Positions 1 to 8,054 are shown, counted from the stretch's first letter. The stretch: 64,000 bases of DNA from Nevskia sp035651715 (GCA_035651715.1 DASRFD010000014.1:1-64000); one strand, 5' to 3'. A program made the numbers and translations. Notes: generated from the letters alone by a model not told the origin.

Positions 1-613
1 CCGCCTGGCCGAGCGCGCCCAGGACAGCGGTGTCATAACCGAGGTCGCCGACCACCAGCCGGCCGGTGGTCACCCGCAGCCGCCCCACCGGCCTGACCTC
101 GATGCGACTGGCGCGGCCGTCGAATTGGAGTTCGCGGCCGGAAGCAAAGAGCGAATCGCCGTCGGCGTCCGCGTCATCGGCCGGCAAGTCCCGCAGCGGC
201 AGTACGGGCGGGTTCGCAAAGCGGGGCCGGTCCTCCTCCGCCAGCAGCGGCGCGTCCGCCGGCTGCAGGAACTCCCTGATTTTGGCGATGCGCCAATCCC
301 CGCCTGATGGCCACAGTTCATACTCGTAGTACTGGGGCGGCAGGCTGTCGACGCGGGTGTCGACGTAAGCCCTGCCGTCGTCCTGCCGGATGCCGATCAC
401 CGGCTCGGCGTCCGGCACGTGCGGCGGCTTGCCGGGTATCGAGCTGGCGAGCGCCAGGCATCCGCGATTGATCCCGTGTTCCGCGTCGATCCCGGCGATG
501 AGCGAGCCCCACCGCTTGAATTGCTCGTGTTCTATGACGTTTTCCGCCCGCAGTTGCCGGTGTGCCCGCAGGTAGTCTGCGATAAACGCCTTGACGCGGA
601 CCTCCGGTTCCAT
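1..613 (-). CDS. NTF2-fold / DUF4241-like protein, 3' end outside window
   Basis: About 204 N-terminal residues are visible; the frame is still open at base 1. The ATG at 613 follows a GGGGG-containing ribosome site. The first ~110 residues alternate helix and strand patterns with aromatic-rich segments (for example YYEYELWPSGGDWRIAKI), which resembles the NTF2 fold used by some toxin-immunity modules. From about residue 165 a G-R-L-x-V-x-x-G-R-L-V-V-G-D-L pattern resembles the opening of DUF4241. No signal peptide or membrane segment is seen. The combination suggests a cytoplasmic immunity-type protein, but the partner gene would be outside the window, so function is inference. Moderately sure it is a real gene, unsure of the family. 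Confidence 0.5.
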   Translation of the reverse strand, partial: MEPEVRVKAFIADYLRAHRQLRAENVIEHEQFKRWGSLIAGIDAEHGINRGCLALASSIPGKPPHVPDAEPVIGIRQDDGRAYVDTRVDSLPPQYYEYELWPSGGDWRIAKIREFLQPADAPLLAEEDRPRFANPPVLPLRDLPADDADADGDSLFASGRELQFDGRASRIEVRPVGRLRVTTGRLVVGDLGYDTAVLGALGQA

Positions 614-783
614 AGCTGCCCCCGTGTGATGATCTGGAAACGCCGGCACCCGCGGTGCACGGCTCGCGTGCCACATCCCCCAAAACCGGCCCGGCCGGCC
701 CGCCTAGCCTAGCCGAAAGCGGCGTACTGCCCGTTCCGGGCATCCGCCGGCACCGCCATGCGGCAAGCTCCGGCCGGTCAAGC

Positions 784-2202
784 TCAGCGCAGGCTCAGCG
801 TCTCGCGCTTCCACGCCGGCGACTGCCAGCGGTAGAAGGCGCTGAGGAAGTCGGGCTTGTCGGCGCGCCGCTCGGTGGCCAGGCCGTCGAGCAGCAGCAC
901 CTCGAAGCTGCGCTTCCAGCGCCCATCGACGCGCGCCTCGCGCACCGCCAGCAGGCGCTTGCCGCCAGGCACCCAGCCGGCGAACTCGGCGTAGCCGATG
1001 CCCGGGTCGGTCGCCGCCGGCGGCAGCACCTCGACGCTCCAGCCGTCGGCGGTCTTGCGGAACAGCCACAGCTCCCGCCAGGTGTCGAGCGGCTGCACCG
1101 CCAGCGCCAGCGCCGTGCCGGCGGGATTGGCGGAGGCCGAGGCGGTCCACACCGTGCCATAGGTGCAGCGGCGCAGCAGCGGCGCGTCGGCGCCGTGCCT
1201 GGCGTCGGTGAGCAGCACGCAGGTCTGGCCGGGGTCGCCGGCCGCGGTGCGCACGGCGAGGCCGGACTTCGGCGGCACCGCGGCGGAGGCGGCCCAGCGC
1301 GAGGCGCTGCTGCGCACCGCCGCCTCGATGTAGGCCGCCTGGTCCTCGTCGGCCAGCTCGTGCCGGTTGACCAGGGCCAGCTCATCGATGGCGCGCGCCG
1401 CCGCCGCGGTGGCGGCGGCCGCTCCGGCCTCGCCGTGCCGGCTCTGCTGCCAGGCCAGGCTGGCCCAGACGCCGGCGCGGCGCAGGCGGACGCGGTTCTT
1501 CAGCGGCTCCGCCAGGCCGCGCGTGTCGGCCCGGTCCAGCACTTCGGCGCGCCACTGGTCCAGCGCCTGGCGCTGCAGCGGCGGCAGGTTCGGATCGACG
1601 CACTCGTGGCGGGTCAGGGCCAGCGCGGCCCGGGCTTTCTGCTCCTCGCTCGCCGGCAACGCCAGCACGCGGCGCAGGGCCTCGCCCTCGTAGCAGACCT
1701 GCATGCGGCCGTCGCGTTCGAAGCTGGTCCAGCCCAGGCCGTAGCCGGCGGCGACGTCGAGCTGCGCCGCCAGCTTGGGATCGTCGGCCTTGCCGTGGCG
1801 CGCGGAGGCGCGCGCGGCGAGGCGGTCGGCCATGGCGCCGAGCGCGTCGAAGGGCTCGGCGTCGATGGCCGGCGCCGGCGCGGCCTTGAGATAAGCGGCG
1901 GCGTAGGCGATGCCCAGCGACTCCTGGCCCGGCGCATCGCGCAGGAAGCGCAGCACCGCGAGCAGGCCCGGCGCGTCGGCCGCCTCCAGCCCGGTGCCGC
2001 GGATCTCGTCGCGGCGCACATAGCCGCCGCGCTCGATGCGGTGGTCGTAGACCTGCAGGTAATCCAGGCGCGCGCCGCGCACCTCCAGGGCCTCGCCCTG
2101 CCACAGGGTGGCCTGCTGCTGCGCGGTGCGGCTGGGCGCGGCGCGCAATACCGCCTGGTCCTGCACCACGATGGCGAGCGTGGCAAGCGTGGCGAGCAGC
2201 AT
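784..2202 (-). CDS. Secreted SH3-like domain protein of unknown function
   Basis: 472 residues. The start chosen is the ATG at 2202, which shares its A with the TAA stop of the SPFH gene upstream (TAATG), so the two are almost certainly translationally coupled. The N-terminus (MLLATLATLAIV) is a short hydrophobic export-type segment. Residues ~13-65 look like a bacterial SH3 module (VLRAAPS...LWQGEALEVRG...YVRRDEI). The rest is alpha-rich and then beta-rich, with no catalytic motif I recognise; cysteines are few and spread out. Pairing with an SPFH membrane protein suggests a role at the cell envelope or in membrane-protein quality control, but that is inference. Confidence 0.75.
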   Translation of the reverse strand: MLLATLATLAIVVQDQAVLRAAPSRTAQQQATLWQGEALEVRGARLDYLQVYDHRIERGGYVRRDEIRGTGLEAADAPGLLAVLRFLRDAPGQESLGIAYAAAYLKAAPAPAIDAEPFDALGAMADRLAARASARHGKADDPKLAAQLDVAAGYGLGWTSFERDGRMQVCYEGEALRRVLALPASEEQKARAALALTRHECVDPNLPPLQRQALDQWRAEVLDRADTRGLAEPLKNRVRLRRAGVWASLAWQQSRHGEAGAAAATAAAARAIDELALVNRHELADEDQAAYIEAAVRSSASRWAASAAVPPKSGLAVRTAAGDPGQTCVLLTDARHGADAPLLRRCTYGTVWTASASANPAGTALALAVQPLDTWRELWLFRKTADGWSVEVLPPAATDPGIGYAEFAGWVPGGKRLLAVREARVDGRWKRSFEVLLLDGLATERRADKPDFLSAFYRWQSPAWKRETLSLR

Positions 2203-3407
2203 TACTCGCCCTCCCCGGACGCAGCGGGCTGGGCGCTGACCGGCAGTGGCGCGGCCTGGCCGAGCAGGGCCGAGCCGATGAAGCCGCCGCTGGCCGGCGG
2301 CGGCGCGATGATCACCGAGACCTTGTCGGACAGCTTGTCGGCCATGGTCTTCTGGATCAGCAGCGGATGCCTGCTCAGCAGCTCGCCGTCGCGCTCCATC
2401 TGCGCGCTGGCGATCCTGCCCAGGCGCTCCAGGCGGTAGCCGTCGGCGTCGGCCAGCTTCTGGCGCGAGTCGGCCTCGCCGGCCGCCTCGATGCGCCGCG
2501 CCTGGGCGTTGGCCTCGGCGGTCTTGATGCGCGCCTGCTTCTCGGCCTCGGCCTCCAGCGCGCGCTGCTCGATCTGCTTCTGCTTGAATGGCAGCACATG
2601 CTTCATCGCCTCCTCCTGGCCGCGCGCGGCGATGACCTGCTCGTTGGCGGCGGCCTCGGCGGCCTTCTCGCGCCGCACTTTCTCCGCCTCGGCTTCCAGC
2701 GCCGACTGCTTCACCTGCTGGTCCTTCAGCTGCAGCGTGTACTGCATCTTCTCGTTCTCCAGCTCTTCGGCCAGCAGCTTTTCCATGCCGGCGCGGTAGT
2801 CGGGCGGCAGGTCGACCTTGCCCATCTGCACGCCGCGCAACAGGATGCCGTCCGCGGCCAGGCGGGGCTTCAGCTCGGACTCGATCACCTGCTGGATCTC
2901 GGCGCGCTTGCTGGTGAAAATTTCCCTCACCGTGTAGCGGGCGAAGATGCGGTAGATCGCGTTCTGCACCGCCGGCTGCACCACCTGGCCGTCGATGTCC
3001 TCGGGCAGGCTGCCGGCCGATGCGGCGACGCGGGCCGGGTCGAGCGCGTAGCGGATGGCCAGGTCCACGCCCAGCGACAGCCCTTCGATCGACTGGAACG
3101 GCGCGGCGCCGCTGGCCGAAGCGCTGTCGACGGGCCGGTAGACGCGGTCGCGCAGCGAGTAGCGGCGCAGCTCCTGCAGGCCGGGCAGCACCAGCACGCT
3201 GCCCTCGCCGAACTCGCGCACCTCGCCGCCGAACAGGCGGTTGCTGCGCAGGCCCACTTCGCCGTGCTGCACCGCCTGCAGCGGCGGATGGCGGTACAGC
3301 GAGTAGCCGGCTCCGCCCAGCACCAGCAGCACCAGCACGGCGCCGCGCGCCCGCCACAGCCGGCGGCCCAGGCCGTCCGCCCCGTTCACATGATCCAGTT
3401 CCGACAT
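2202..3407 (-). CDS. SPFH/prohibitin-family membrane protein
   Basis: 401 residues. The ATG at 3407 is preceded by GGGGAG at good spacing. One N-terminal transmembrane segment (about residues 22-37, GAVLVLLVLGGAGYSLY) anchors an SPFH domain (about 40-250). It is followed by a long charged coiled coil (about 225-335) full of E/K/A/Q heptads and a glycine/alanine-rich tail. SPFH proteins form large oligomeric cages on membranes and scaffold proteases or lipid domains. The family placement rests on the stretch with YxVREIFTSKRAEI and the following coiled coil. The overlapping downstream gene encodes an SH3-like protein and is probably its partner. Could equally be called prohibitin-like or HflC/HflK-like; no protease partner is present here. 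Confidence 0.85.
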   Translation of the reverse strand: MSELDHVNGADGLGRRLWRARGAVLVLLVLGGAGYSLYRHPPLQAVQHGEVGLRSNRLFGGEVREFGEGSVLVLPGLQELRRYSLRDRVYRPVDSASASGAAPFQSIEGLSLGVDLAIRYALDPARVAASAGSLPEDIDGQVVQPAVQNAIYRIFARYTVREIFTSKRAEIQQVIESELKPRLAADGILLRGVQMGKVDLPPDYRAGMEKLLAEELENEKMQYTLQLKDQQVKQSALEAEAEKVRREKAAEAAANEQVIAARGQEEAMKHVLPFKQKQIEQRALEAEAEKQARIKTAEANAQARRIEAAGEADSRQKLADADGYRLERLGRIASAQMERDGELLSRHPLLIQKTMADKLSDKVSVIIAPPPASGGFIGSALLGQAAPLPVSAQPAASGEGE

Positions 3408-3643
3408 GGTTGCCACTCCCCAGCGACAGGCTGGACGGTCCGGCCGCCCGCCGAGGGGGTGCGGCCTGGAACGGCGGTCCAGCAGCGTTGCGTTCCGGGA
3501 GTGCAGTCTCAGGCCGGCGCGTGCGGCGCCAATGGCCTGGCCATGCAAGCGGCGCGGAACTCTGTGCAGGCGCCGTGCAGGCGCGCCGCCTCGCCGCCGC
3601 GGTACAGGCATAATTCGCCGGGGCGGACCAATCGGAACAAACG

Positions 3644-3997
3644 ATGATCAAGGGAGTTGTGCTGTTCGTGGCAGTGGTGGTGCTCGGCGCGGCGGGCTTC
3701 ACCTGGCTGACGCTGCACTGGTCCTACTCGACCGGCGAGCGCGCCGGCTACGTGCAGAAGTTTTCGCGCAAGGGCTGGCTGTGCAAGACCTGGGAAGGCG
3801 AGATGGCCCTGGTGACCATGCCCGGCACCGTGGCCGAGAAGTTCTACTTCACCGTGGCCGACGACGCCATGGCCGCCAAGGTCAACGCCAGCATCGGCAA
3901 GCGCGTCGCCCTGGTCTACGACCAGCACAAGTGGATCCCCAGCTCCTGCTTCGGCGAGACCGAGTACTTCATCACCGACGTGCGCACCGCCGAGTGA
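3644..3997 (+). CDS. Small inner-membrane-anchored protein, conserved, unknown function
   Basis: 117 residues with one N-terminal hydrophobic helix (residues 4-24), then a compact soluble domain with two cysteines (in GWLCKTWEG and SSCFGETEY). That arrangement resembles a widespread family of ~120-residue membrane-anchored proteins. Members are sometimes misnamed 6-phosphogluconate dehydrogenase, but nothing here resembles that enzyme: no Rossmann motif is present. The soluble domain would face the periplasm, where the two cysteines could pair. It is divergent from the SPFH gene and the esterase gene follows within 8 bp, so it may be the first gene of a two-gene unit. Confidence 0.75.
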   Translation: MIKGVVLFVAVVVLGAAGFTWLTLHWSYSTGERAGYVQKFSRKGWLCKTWEGEMALVTMPGTVAEKFYFTVADDAMAAKVNASIGKRVALVYDQHKWIPSSCFGETEYFITDVRTAE

Positions 3998-4004
3998 GCG
4001 GCCG

Positions 4005-4880
4005 GTGAGCGCCTTCCGCCTGGTCAGCGCCGCGCTGCGGCCGCTGGCCCTGGTCCATGCCGGCAGGGCGCAGCACAGCGGACGCCCGCACGGCGCCCCG
4101 GCGCCGCGCCTGGAGCTGCGTTACCGCCGCCACCGCGACCGCGTCTATACGCCGGCCGGCTGGCCACGGGCCCTGCATGCCGATACTTACGTGCCGCGGA
4201 CGGAGGGGCTGCTGCCGGGCGTGCTGCTGGTCCATGGCGGCGGCTGGGCCGGCGGCAACCGCAGCCACACCGAGCTGATCGCCGAGAAGCTGGCCCGGCG
4301 CGGCTTCGTCGTCGTCAACGCCACCTATCGCCTGGCCCCGGCCGCGCGCTTTCCGGCGCCGCTGCATGACCTGCAGCAGGCGCTGCGCTGGATGCGCGAC
4401 CATGCCGCGGAGCTGCGGCTCGATCCCGCGCGCATCGGCGCCTGGGGCTACTCGGCCGGCGCCCACCTGGTATCCCTGCTCGGCCTGCTGGGCCCGGCGG
4501 ATGCGCTGTACGACGCGCAGGTGCGCGTGCGCGCCATCGTCGCCGGCGGCGTGCCCTCGGACCTGCGCAAGTACCGCGGCGGCACCCTGGTGCCGGCCTT
4601 CCTCGGCGAGCGCTGGAGCCCGGACTCGCCGGTGTTCCGCGCCGCCTCGCCGGTGACCTACGTGCGGCCGGACAGCCCGCCGGTGTTCCTCTACCACGGC
4701 GGCGCCGACCGCCTGGTCCGCCCCGACCAGGCCATCGACTTCAAGGCCGCGCTCGACGCCGCCGGGGTGCGCAACGAGCTGTACCTGATGCCGGGCCTGG
4801 GCCACATCATGGCCAACCTGCTCGACGGGCCGGCGGTGCAGCGCGGCGCGGATTTCCTGGATCGCGAGCTGCGTCCCTAG
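4005..4880 (+). CDS. Alpha/beta hydrolase (HSL/carboxylesterase type)
   Basis: 291 residues from a GTG start 8 bp after the preceding stop. The oxyanion-hole motif HGGG lies at residues 77-80, the nucleophile elbow G-Y-S-A-G puts Ser at 150, an acidic residue follows in DRLVRPD, and the catalytic His is probably that of GLGHIM near 268. This is the HSL-like/BD-FAE esterase pattern acting on small acyl esters. No signal peptide is convincing (residues 1-30 are basic and only weakly hydrophobic), so it is probably cytoplasmic. The stop codon shares CTAG with the stop of the convergent TetR gene. Natural substrate cannot be told from sequence. Confidence 0.88.
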   Translation: MSAFRLVSAALRPLALVHAGRAQHSGRPHGAPAPRLELRYRRHRDRVYTPAGWPRALHADTYVPRTEGLLPGVLLVHGGGWAGGNRSHTELIAEKLARRGFVVVNATYRLAPAARFPAPLHDLQQALRWMRDHAAELRLDPARIGAWGYSAGAHLVSLLGLLGPADALYDAQVRVRAIVAGGVPSDLRKYRGGTLVPAFLGERWSPDSPVFRAASPVTYVRPDSPPVFLYHGGADRLVRPDQAIDFKAALDAAGVRNELYLMPGLGHIMANLLDGPAVQRGADFLDRELRP

Positions 4881-5455
4881 TCCGGAAGCACGGCTTCGAG
4901 CCAGCGCAGCAGCTGCGGCTCGGCATAGCCGCGTGGAATGCCGTTGACCCGGATGGCATGCAGCGAGAAGCTGCCGAGGATCGAGGCGAGCAACGAAGCG
5001 GCAAGCTCCTGCGCGCCCTCCGCGCCGGCCTGCGCAAACAAAGTCGCCAGCTGGGCGTGGTCCTTGGCGAGCCAGCGCGCCACGCGGCTGCGCACCTTGC
5101 TCTGTCCCATGGTTTCGGCAATGACGCCCACCCAGGCGCGCACCTGCTCGCTGTCCGCCGAAACGCCGAGCCCGACCCGGCTCGATACGTAGGCGGCGAG
5201 CTTGCGCGCCGGCGCCGCGGCGCTGTCCAGCACCGGCGCCAGGCCGGCTTCCGCTTGCGCGATCAGACCGTCCACCAGGGCCAGCAGGATTTCCTCCTTG
5301 TTGTGGAAGTGGTAGTGGACGAGCCCGGGGGCGAGCCCGGCGCGTGCGGCAACCGAGCGAACGCTGGCCCGCTCGTAGCCCACTGCGGCCATCTCTCCGA
5401 GCAGCGCTTCGATGATTTGCGCACGGCGTTGATCCGTATTCGACCTGCGGCCCAT
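4877..5455 (-). CDS. TetR/AcrR-family transcriptional regulator
   Basis: 192 residues from the ATG at 5455. The N-terminal helix-turn-helix (about residues 10-55) has the TetR signature, with ASVRSVAARAGLAPGLVHYHF as recognition region followed by a K-E-E-I-L-L helix. The C-terminal ligand domain is alpha-helical and unassigned. It is divergent from the HD phosphohydrolase gene at 5555, and the shared 99-bp gap holds a perfect TTGGTCA/TGACCAA palindrome and a weaker copy just ahead of this gene's start. The layout implies repression of both promoters by this protein. A longer reading frame exists upstream, but it would run through the operator half-site and lacks a better ribosome site. Confidence 0.88.
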   Translation of the reverse strand: MGRRSNTDQRRAQIIEALLGEMAAVGYERASVRSVAARAGLAPGLVHYHFHNKEEILLALVDGLIAQAEAGLAPVLDSAAAPARKLAAYVSSRVGLGVSADSEQVRAWVGVIAETMGQSKVRSRVARWLAKDHAQLATLFAQAGAEGAQELAASLLASILGSFSLHAIRVNGIPRGYAEPQLLRWLEAVLPD

Positions 5456-5464
5456 GGGTTTTGG

Positions 5465-5480
5465 TTGGGTGTATGACCAA
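5465..5480. promoter_or_regulatory. Weak TetR operator copy
   Basis: TTGGGTG-TA-TGACCAA: the right arm is identical to the perfect operator at 5524-5539 and the left arm keeps TTGG, with the same 2-bp centre. It lies 10 bp upstream of the tetR start codon, where bound repressor would block its own transcription. Confidence 0.45.
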
Positions 5481-5523
5481 TATATCTTGCACGACGGCCC
5501 CCTTCGCTGTAAATTCACCTTAA

Positions 5524-5539
5524 TTGGTCAAGTGACCAA
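5524..5539. promoter_or_regulatory. Probable TetR operator
   Basis: Perfect 7-bp inverted repeat TTGGTCA-AG-TGACCAA located 15 bp upstream of the HD phosphohydrolase start and in the gap shared with tetR. Size and symmetry suit a TetR dimer. Assignment to the adjacent regulator is by position. Confidence 0.65.
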
Positions 5540-5554
5540 ATAAAGGAAAACGCC

Positions 5555-6181
5555 ATGGAAGCCCTGCGGAAATCCTGGGATGCGCTTTGCGGCCGAAGCG
5601 GTCTGCGCAACGGCGCGCAACTGTGGCAGGAGTTGGCGGCGCGCTACACGGAGCCGCACCGTGCCTATCACGGGCTGCAACACCTGGAGCAGGTGGTGGG
5701 CCTGCTGCAGTCGATGGGCGCTTCCGATGAATTGCTATGGGCGGCCTGGTTTCATGATGCGGTGTACCGGCCTGGCCGCTCCGACAACGAGGCAGAGAGC
5801 GCGGCGCTGGCCGCGGAGTGTCTCGACCGCGCCGGTCTTGGCGCCGAAACGATCGCGCTGATACGTGCCGCGATCCTCGCGACCGCCACCCATCGCGCCG
5901 CGCCGCGCCATGCGGCGCTGCTCGACGCCGATCTGGCCATCCTGGGCGCATCGCCCGCGGGTTACGCTGCTTATCGCGCGGCGATCCGCCGCGAATACGC
6001 GGCGGCGCCGCCGGCCGCATTTCGCGCCGAGCGCCTGGCCTTCGTGCGCGCCACGCTGGCGCGGACGCCGATTTACCAGACACCCTACTGCAGGCAGCGC
6101 TTCGAAGCGACGGCCCGCGGCAATCTCGCCGCGGAGGGCGCGGAACTGGAAGCTGCCGCCGGAACCGCGTCATGCAGCTGA
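5555..6181 (+). CDS. HD-superfamily metal-dependent phosphohydrolase
   Basis: 208 residues. The metal-binding pattern is visible: His in YHGLQHLEQ (about residue 38-43), H-D in AAWFHDAVY (about 67-68), and a late Asp in LLDADLAILG (about 128). This matches the family of predicted HD phosphohydrolases of ~200 residues, which includes database entries misnamed after an NMDA receptor subunit. An AAAGGAAA ribosome site precedes the ATG. The downstream HIT-like gene overlaps its end by 10 bp. Both probably answer to the TetR protein encoded on the other strand. A nucleotide or phosphoester substrate is likely but unknown. Confidence 0.85.
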   Translation: MEALRKSWDALCGRSGLRNGAQLWQELAARYTEPHRAYHGLQHLEQVVGLLQSMGASDELLWAAWFHDAVYRPGRSDNEAESAALAAECLDRAGLGAETIALIRAAILATATHRAAPRHAALLDADLAILGASPAGYAAYRAAIRREYAAAPPAAFRAERLAFVRATLARTPIYQTPYCRQRFEATARGNLAAEGAELEAAAGTASCS

Positions 6182-6468
6182 TCCGCCGCCGGCGCTTCCC
6201 GGTCGATCACTACGTGCTGGTCGACGAAGGGCGTGCAATGCCGGCCGCCCAGCTGGTGGCGGAGGCGAGGCGTCGCGCCGAATCGCTGGCGCAGACCTGC
6301 ACCGGCGACCGCGAGAGCTTCACCTTGATCCATAACGGCGCCGGCATCGCGCGCCGGGCGTTGCCGCATGTGCATATCATCTGCGCCCGCTCGCGACGGC
6401 AGAAAGCGCTGATTTATCTTTTCATGGGCCTGAAAAATCTGCTGCCGCAGCCGCGTGATCCGGCCTAG
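6172..6468 (+). CDS. Small HIT-like protein with incomplete histidine triad
   Basis: 98 residues, starting at an ATG inside the last codons of the HD gene (10-bp overlap), so probably translationally coupled. Residues ~50-80 read F-T-L-I-H-N-G-A-G-I-A followed by L-P-H-V-H-I-I, the HIT-fold strand and HxH signature, but the third His of the classic HxHxH motif is replaced by Ile. This suggests a binding-only or altered phosphoramidase-type protein. The protein is basic at its N-terminus. Co-occurrence with an HD phosphohydrolase supports a nucleotide-related role. Family call is moderate because the fold is judged from a short stretch. Confidence 0.6.
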   Translation: MQLIRRRRFPVDHYVLVDEGRAMPAAQLVAEARRRAESLAQTCTGDRESFTLIHNGAGIARRALPHVHIICARSRRQKALIYLFMGLKNLLPQPRDPA

Positions 6469-6530
6469 CTGCCCAGGCAGGGTTTGGTCCGCTGGCAATC
6501 GCTTCCGGCGAGGCGGGGATGCACCGGCTG

Positions 6531-7439
6531 CTACCCGCCCAGCACCGTCGGCATCTGCTCCACCAGATAGTCGATCAGCGCGCGCACCGAGGGCAGCATG
6601 CCGCGGCGGCTGACGAACACCAGGTGGATGGCCTGCTCCGGCGTGCCCCATTCCCGGGCCACGCGCAGCAGGCTGCCGTCGTCCAAGCCCCGCCAGGCCA
6701 CGCGCAGCGGCAGCAGCGCCACGCCGACGCCGCCGAGCGCGGCCTGGTACTGCAGGGCCAGGTCGGTGCACAGCAGGCGCGGCCGGACCGGGACGCGCGT
6801 GCTGCGGCCGTCGCCGGCGGTCAGCGCCCAGGTCTGCTCCTGCCCGGCGGCGAGCGCGCCGATGGTGTCCAGCGCCGCCAGCTGCCCGGGTTCCTCGATC
6901 GGCGGCCTGCCCTCGGCATAGGCGGGACTGCACACCAGCACGAAGCGGCCGGAGGCGATGCGGCGCGCCACCAGGCCCGGATCGGCGAGGCCGCTGTCGC
7001 GGGCGCGCAGCGCGATGTCGAAGCGTTCCTCGATCAGGTTGACCAGGCGGTCGCTGGCGTCCAGTTCCACCCGGACTTTCGGATAGCGCCGCATGAACTC
7101 TGCCACCAGGCGGGTGACGTAGAACTGCGCCATCGCCATGGGACAGCTCAGGCGCACCGTGCCCACCGGCTCGCTGCGCAGCTGCTCCACCGCCTGCTGC
7201 GCCGCTTCCGCCTCCACCAGCATTGCCGCGCAGTGTTCGTGGAAGGCGCGGCCGGCCTCGGTCAGCGCCAGCTTGCGCGTGCTGCGCTGGAGCAGCCGCA
7301 CGCCCAGGCGCTCCTCCAGCAGGGCAACGCGGCGGCTGAGCTTGGACTTGGTGATGTGGACATGGCGCTCGGCCGCGCTGAAGCCGCCGTGCTCGACGAT
7401 CAGGGCGAAGTAGCGCAGGTCGTTGAGGTCCAGCTGCAT
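6531..7439 (-). CDS. LysR-family transcriptional regulator
   Basis: 302 residues from the ATG at 7439. The winged helix-turn-helix occupies residues ~5-62 (LRYFALIVEHGGFSAAERHV, then SRRVALLEERLGVRLLQRST), followed by a two-lobe periplasmic-binding-like effector domain. It belongs to the CrgA-like branch by overall look. It is divergent from the AhpD-like gene at 7574, and a perfect 10-bp inverted repeat sits 11 bp upstream of its start. The classic arrangement implies control of the divergent gene in response to a small molecule, plus autoregulation. A longer frame upstream would run through that palindrome, so the shorter start was chosen. Confidence 0.9.
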   Translation of the reverse strand: MQLDLNDLRYFALIVEHGGFSAAERHVHITKSKLSRRVALLEERLGVRLLQRSTRKLALTEAGRAFHEHCAAMLVEAEAAQQAVEQLRSEPVGTVRLSCPMAMAQFYVTRLVAEFMRRYPKVRVELDASDRLVNLIEERFDIALRARDSGLADPGLVARRIASGRFVLVCSPAYAEGRPPIEEPGQLAALDTIGALAAGQEQTWALTAGDGRSTRVPVRPRLLCTDLALQYQAALGGVGVALLPLRVAWRGLDDGSLLRVAREWGTPEQAIHLVFVSRRGMLPSVRALIDYLVEQMPTVLGG

Positions 7440-7449
7440 GGCCCCTCCC

Positions 7450-7473
7450 AATTGTCCTAAAAGTAGGACAATT
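7450..7473. promoter_or_regulatory. LysR operator-like palindrome
   Basis: Perfect inverted repeat, arms AATTGTCCTA and TAGGACAATT separated by 4 bp, in the lysR/ahpD-like intergenic region. It is the only AT-containing symmetric element there and contains the T-N11-A spacing expected for LysR proteins. Confidence 0.65.
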
Positions 7474-7573
7474 ATTCTTAATAATGCCGGATTATCAATA
7501 GTCGTCTCATACCTGATGCTGTGCCCCATCGAAAAACGTCCTCGCCGAGGACCCTCAACGGAGCACCGCAGCC

Positions 7574-8011
7574 ATGGAAACCCGCCTGAATTTCTACAAG
7601 ACCGGCCCCGAAGCGATGAAGGCCATGTCGGCTCTCGAGCAGCACCTCGCCCGCTGCGGCCTGGAAAAGCCGCTGGTCGACCTGGTCCGCCTGCGCGCCT
7701 CGCAGGTCAATGGCTGCGCCTACTGCGTCGATCTGCACTACGGCGACGCCCGCAAGGCCGGCGAGAGCGAGCGGCGCCTCGCCGCGCTGGTGGTGTGGCG
7801 CGAAGCGCCGTTCTTCAGCGACCGCGAGCGCGCCGCGCTGGAGTGGGCCGAGTCCCTGACCCTGGTGGCGCAGAGCCACGTGCCGGACGAGGTCTGGGAG
7901 CGGGTCAAGCCGCACTTCACGCCGGAGGAGCTGGTGAACCTCACCCTGCTCGTCTCCACCATCAACGCCTGGAACCGCTTCGCCATCGCCTTCCGCAAGC
8001 TGCCCGCCTGA
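7574..8011 (+). CDS. AhpD-like carboxymuconolactone decarboxylase family protein
   Basis: 145 residues. The thioredoxin-like active pair C48-A-Y-C51 is followed by V-D-L-H55, the CxxCxxxH signature of AhpD-type alkylhydroperoxidases. The rest is all-helical, as expected. Members reduce peroxides or act as redox adaptors, and a few lost catalysis. Cytoplasmic, no signal peptide. It is transcribed away from the LysR gene across the palindrome at 7450-7473, so it is probably the regulated target. The strict decarboxylase name is inherited from the Pfam family and is not implied by the CxxC motif. Confidence 0.88.
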   Translation: METRLNFYKTGPEAMKAMSALEQHLARCGLEKPLVDLVRLRASQVNGCAYCVDLHYGDARKAGESERRLAALVVWREAPFFSDRERAALEWAESLTLVAQSHVPDEVWERVKPHFTPEELVNLTLLVSTINAWNRFAIAFRKLPA

Positions 8012-8028
8012 GCGGCGGCAACGTGGGG

Positions 8029-8054
8029 GTCATGCCGGCCTGCGCCGGCATGAC
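8029..8054. repeat. Hairpin-forming intergenic repeat
   Basis: GTCATGCCGGC / GCCGGCATGAC with a CTGC loop: a perfect 11-bp stem just after the ahpD-like gene. The same type of tract, translating as VMPAxAGMT, is familiar as a dispersed extragenic repeat in proteobacteria. It could also slow transcription, but no T-run follows. Confidence 0.6.

Noticed and set aside
784..3702. 972-residue frame apparently joining the SH3-like and SPFH genes
   Set aside because: The SPFH motifs read in another frame; only the 472-residue C-terminal part starting at 2202 is supported.
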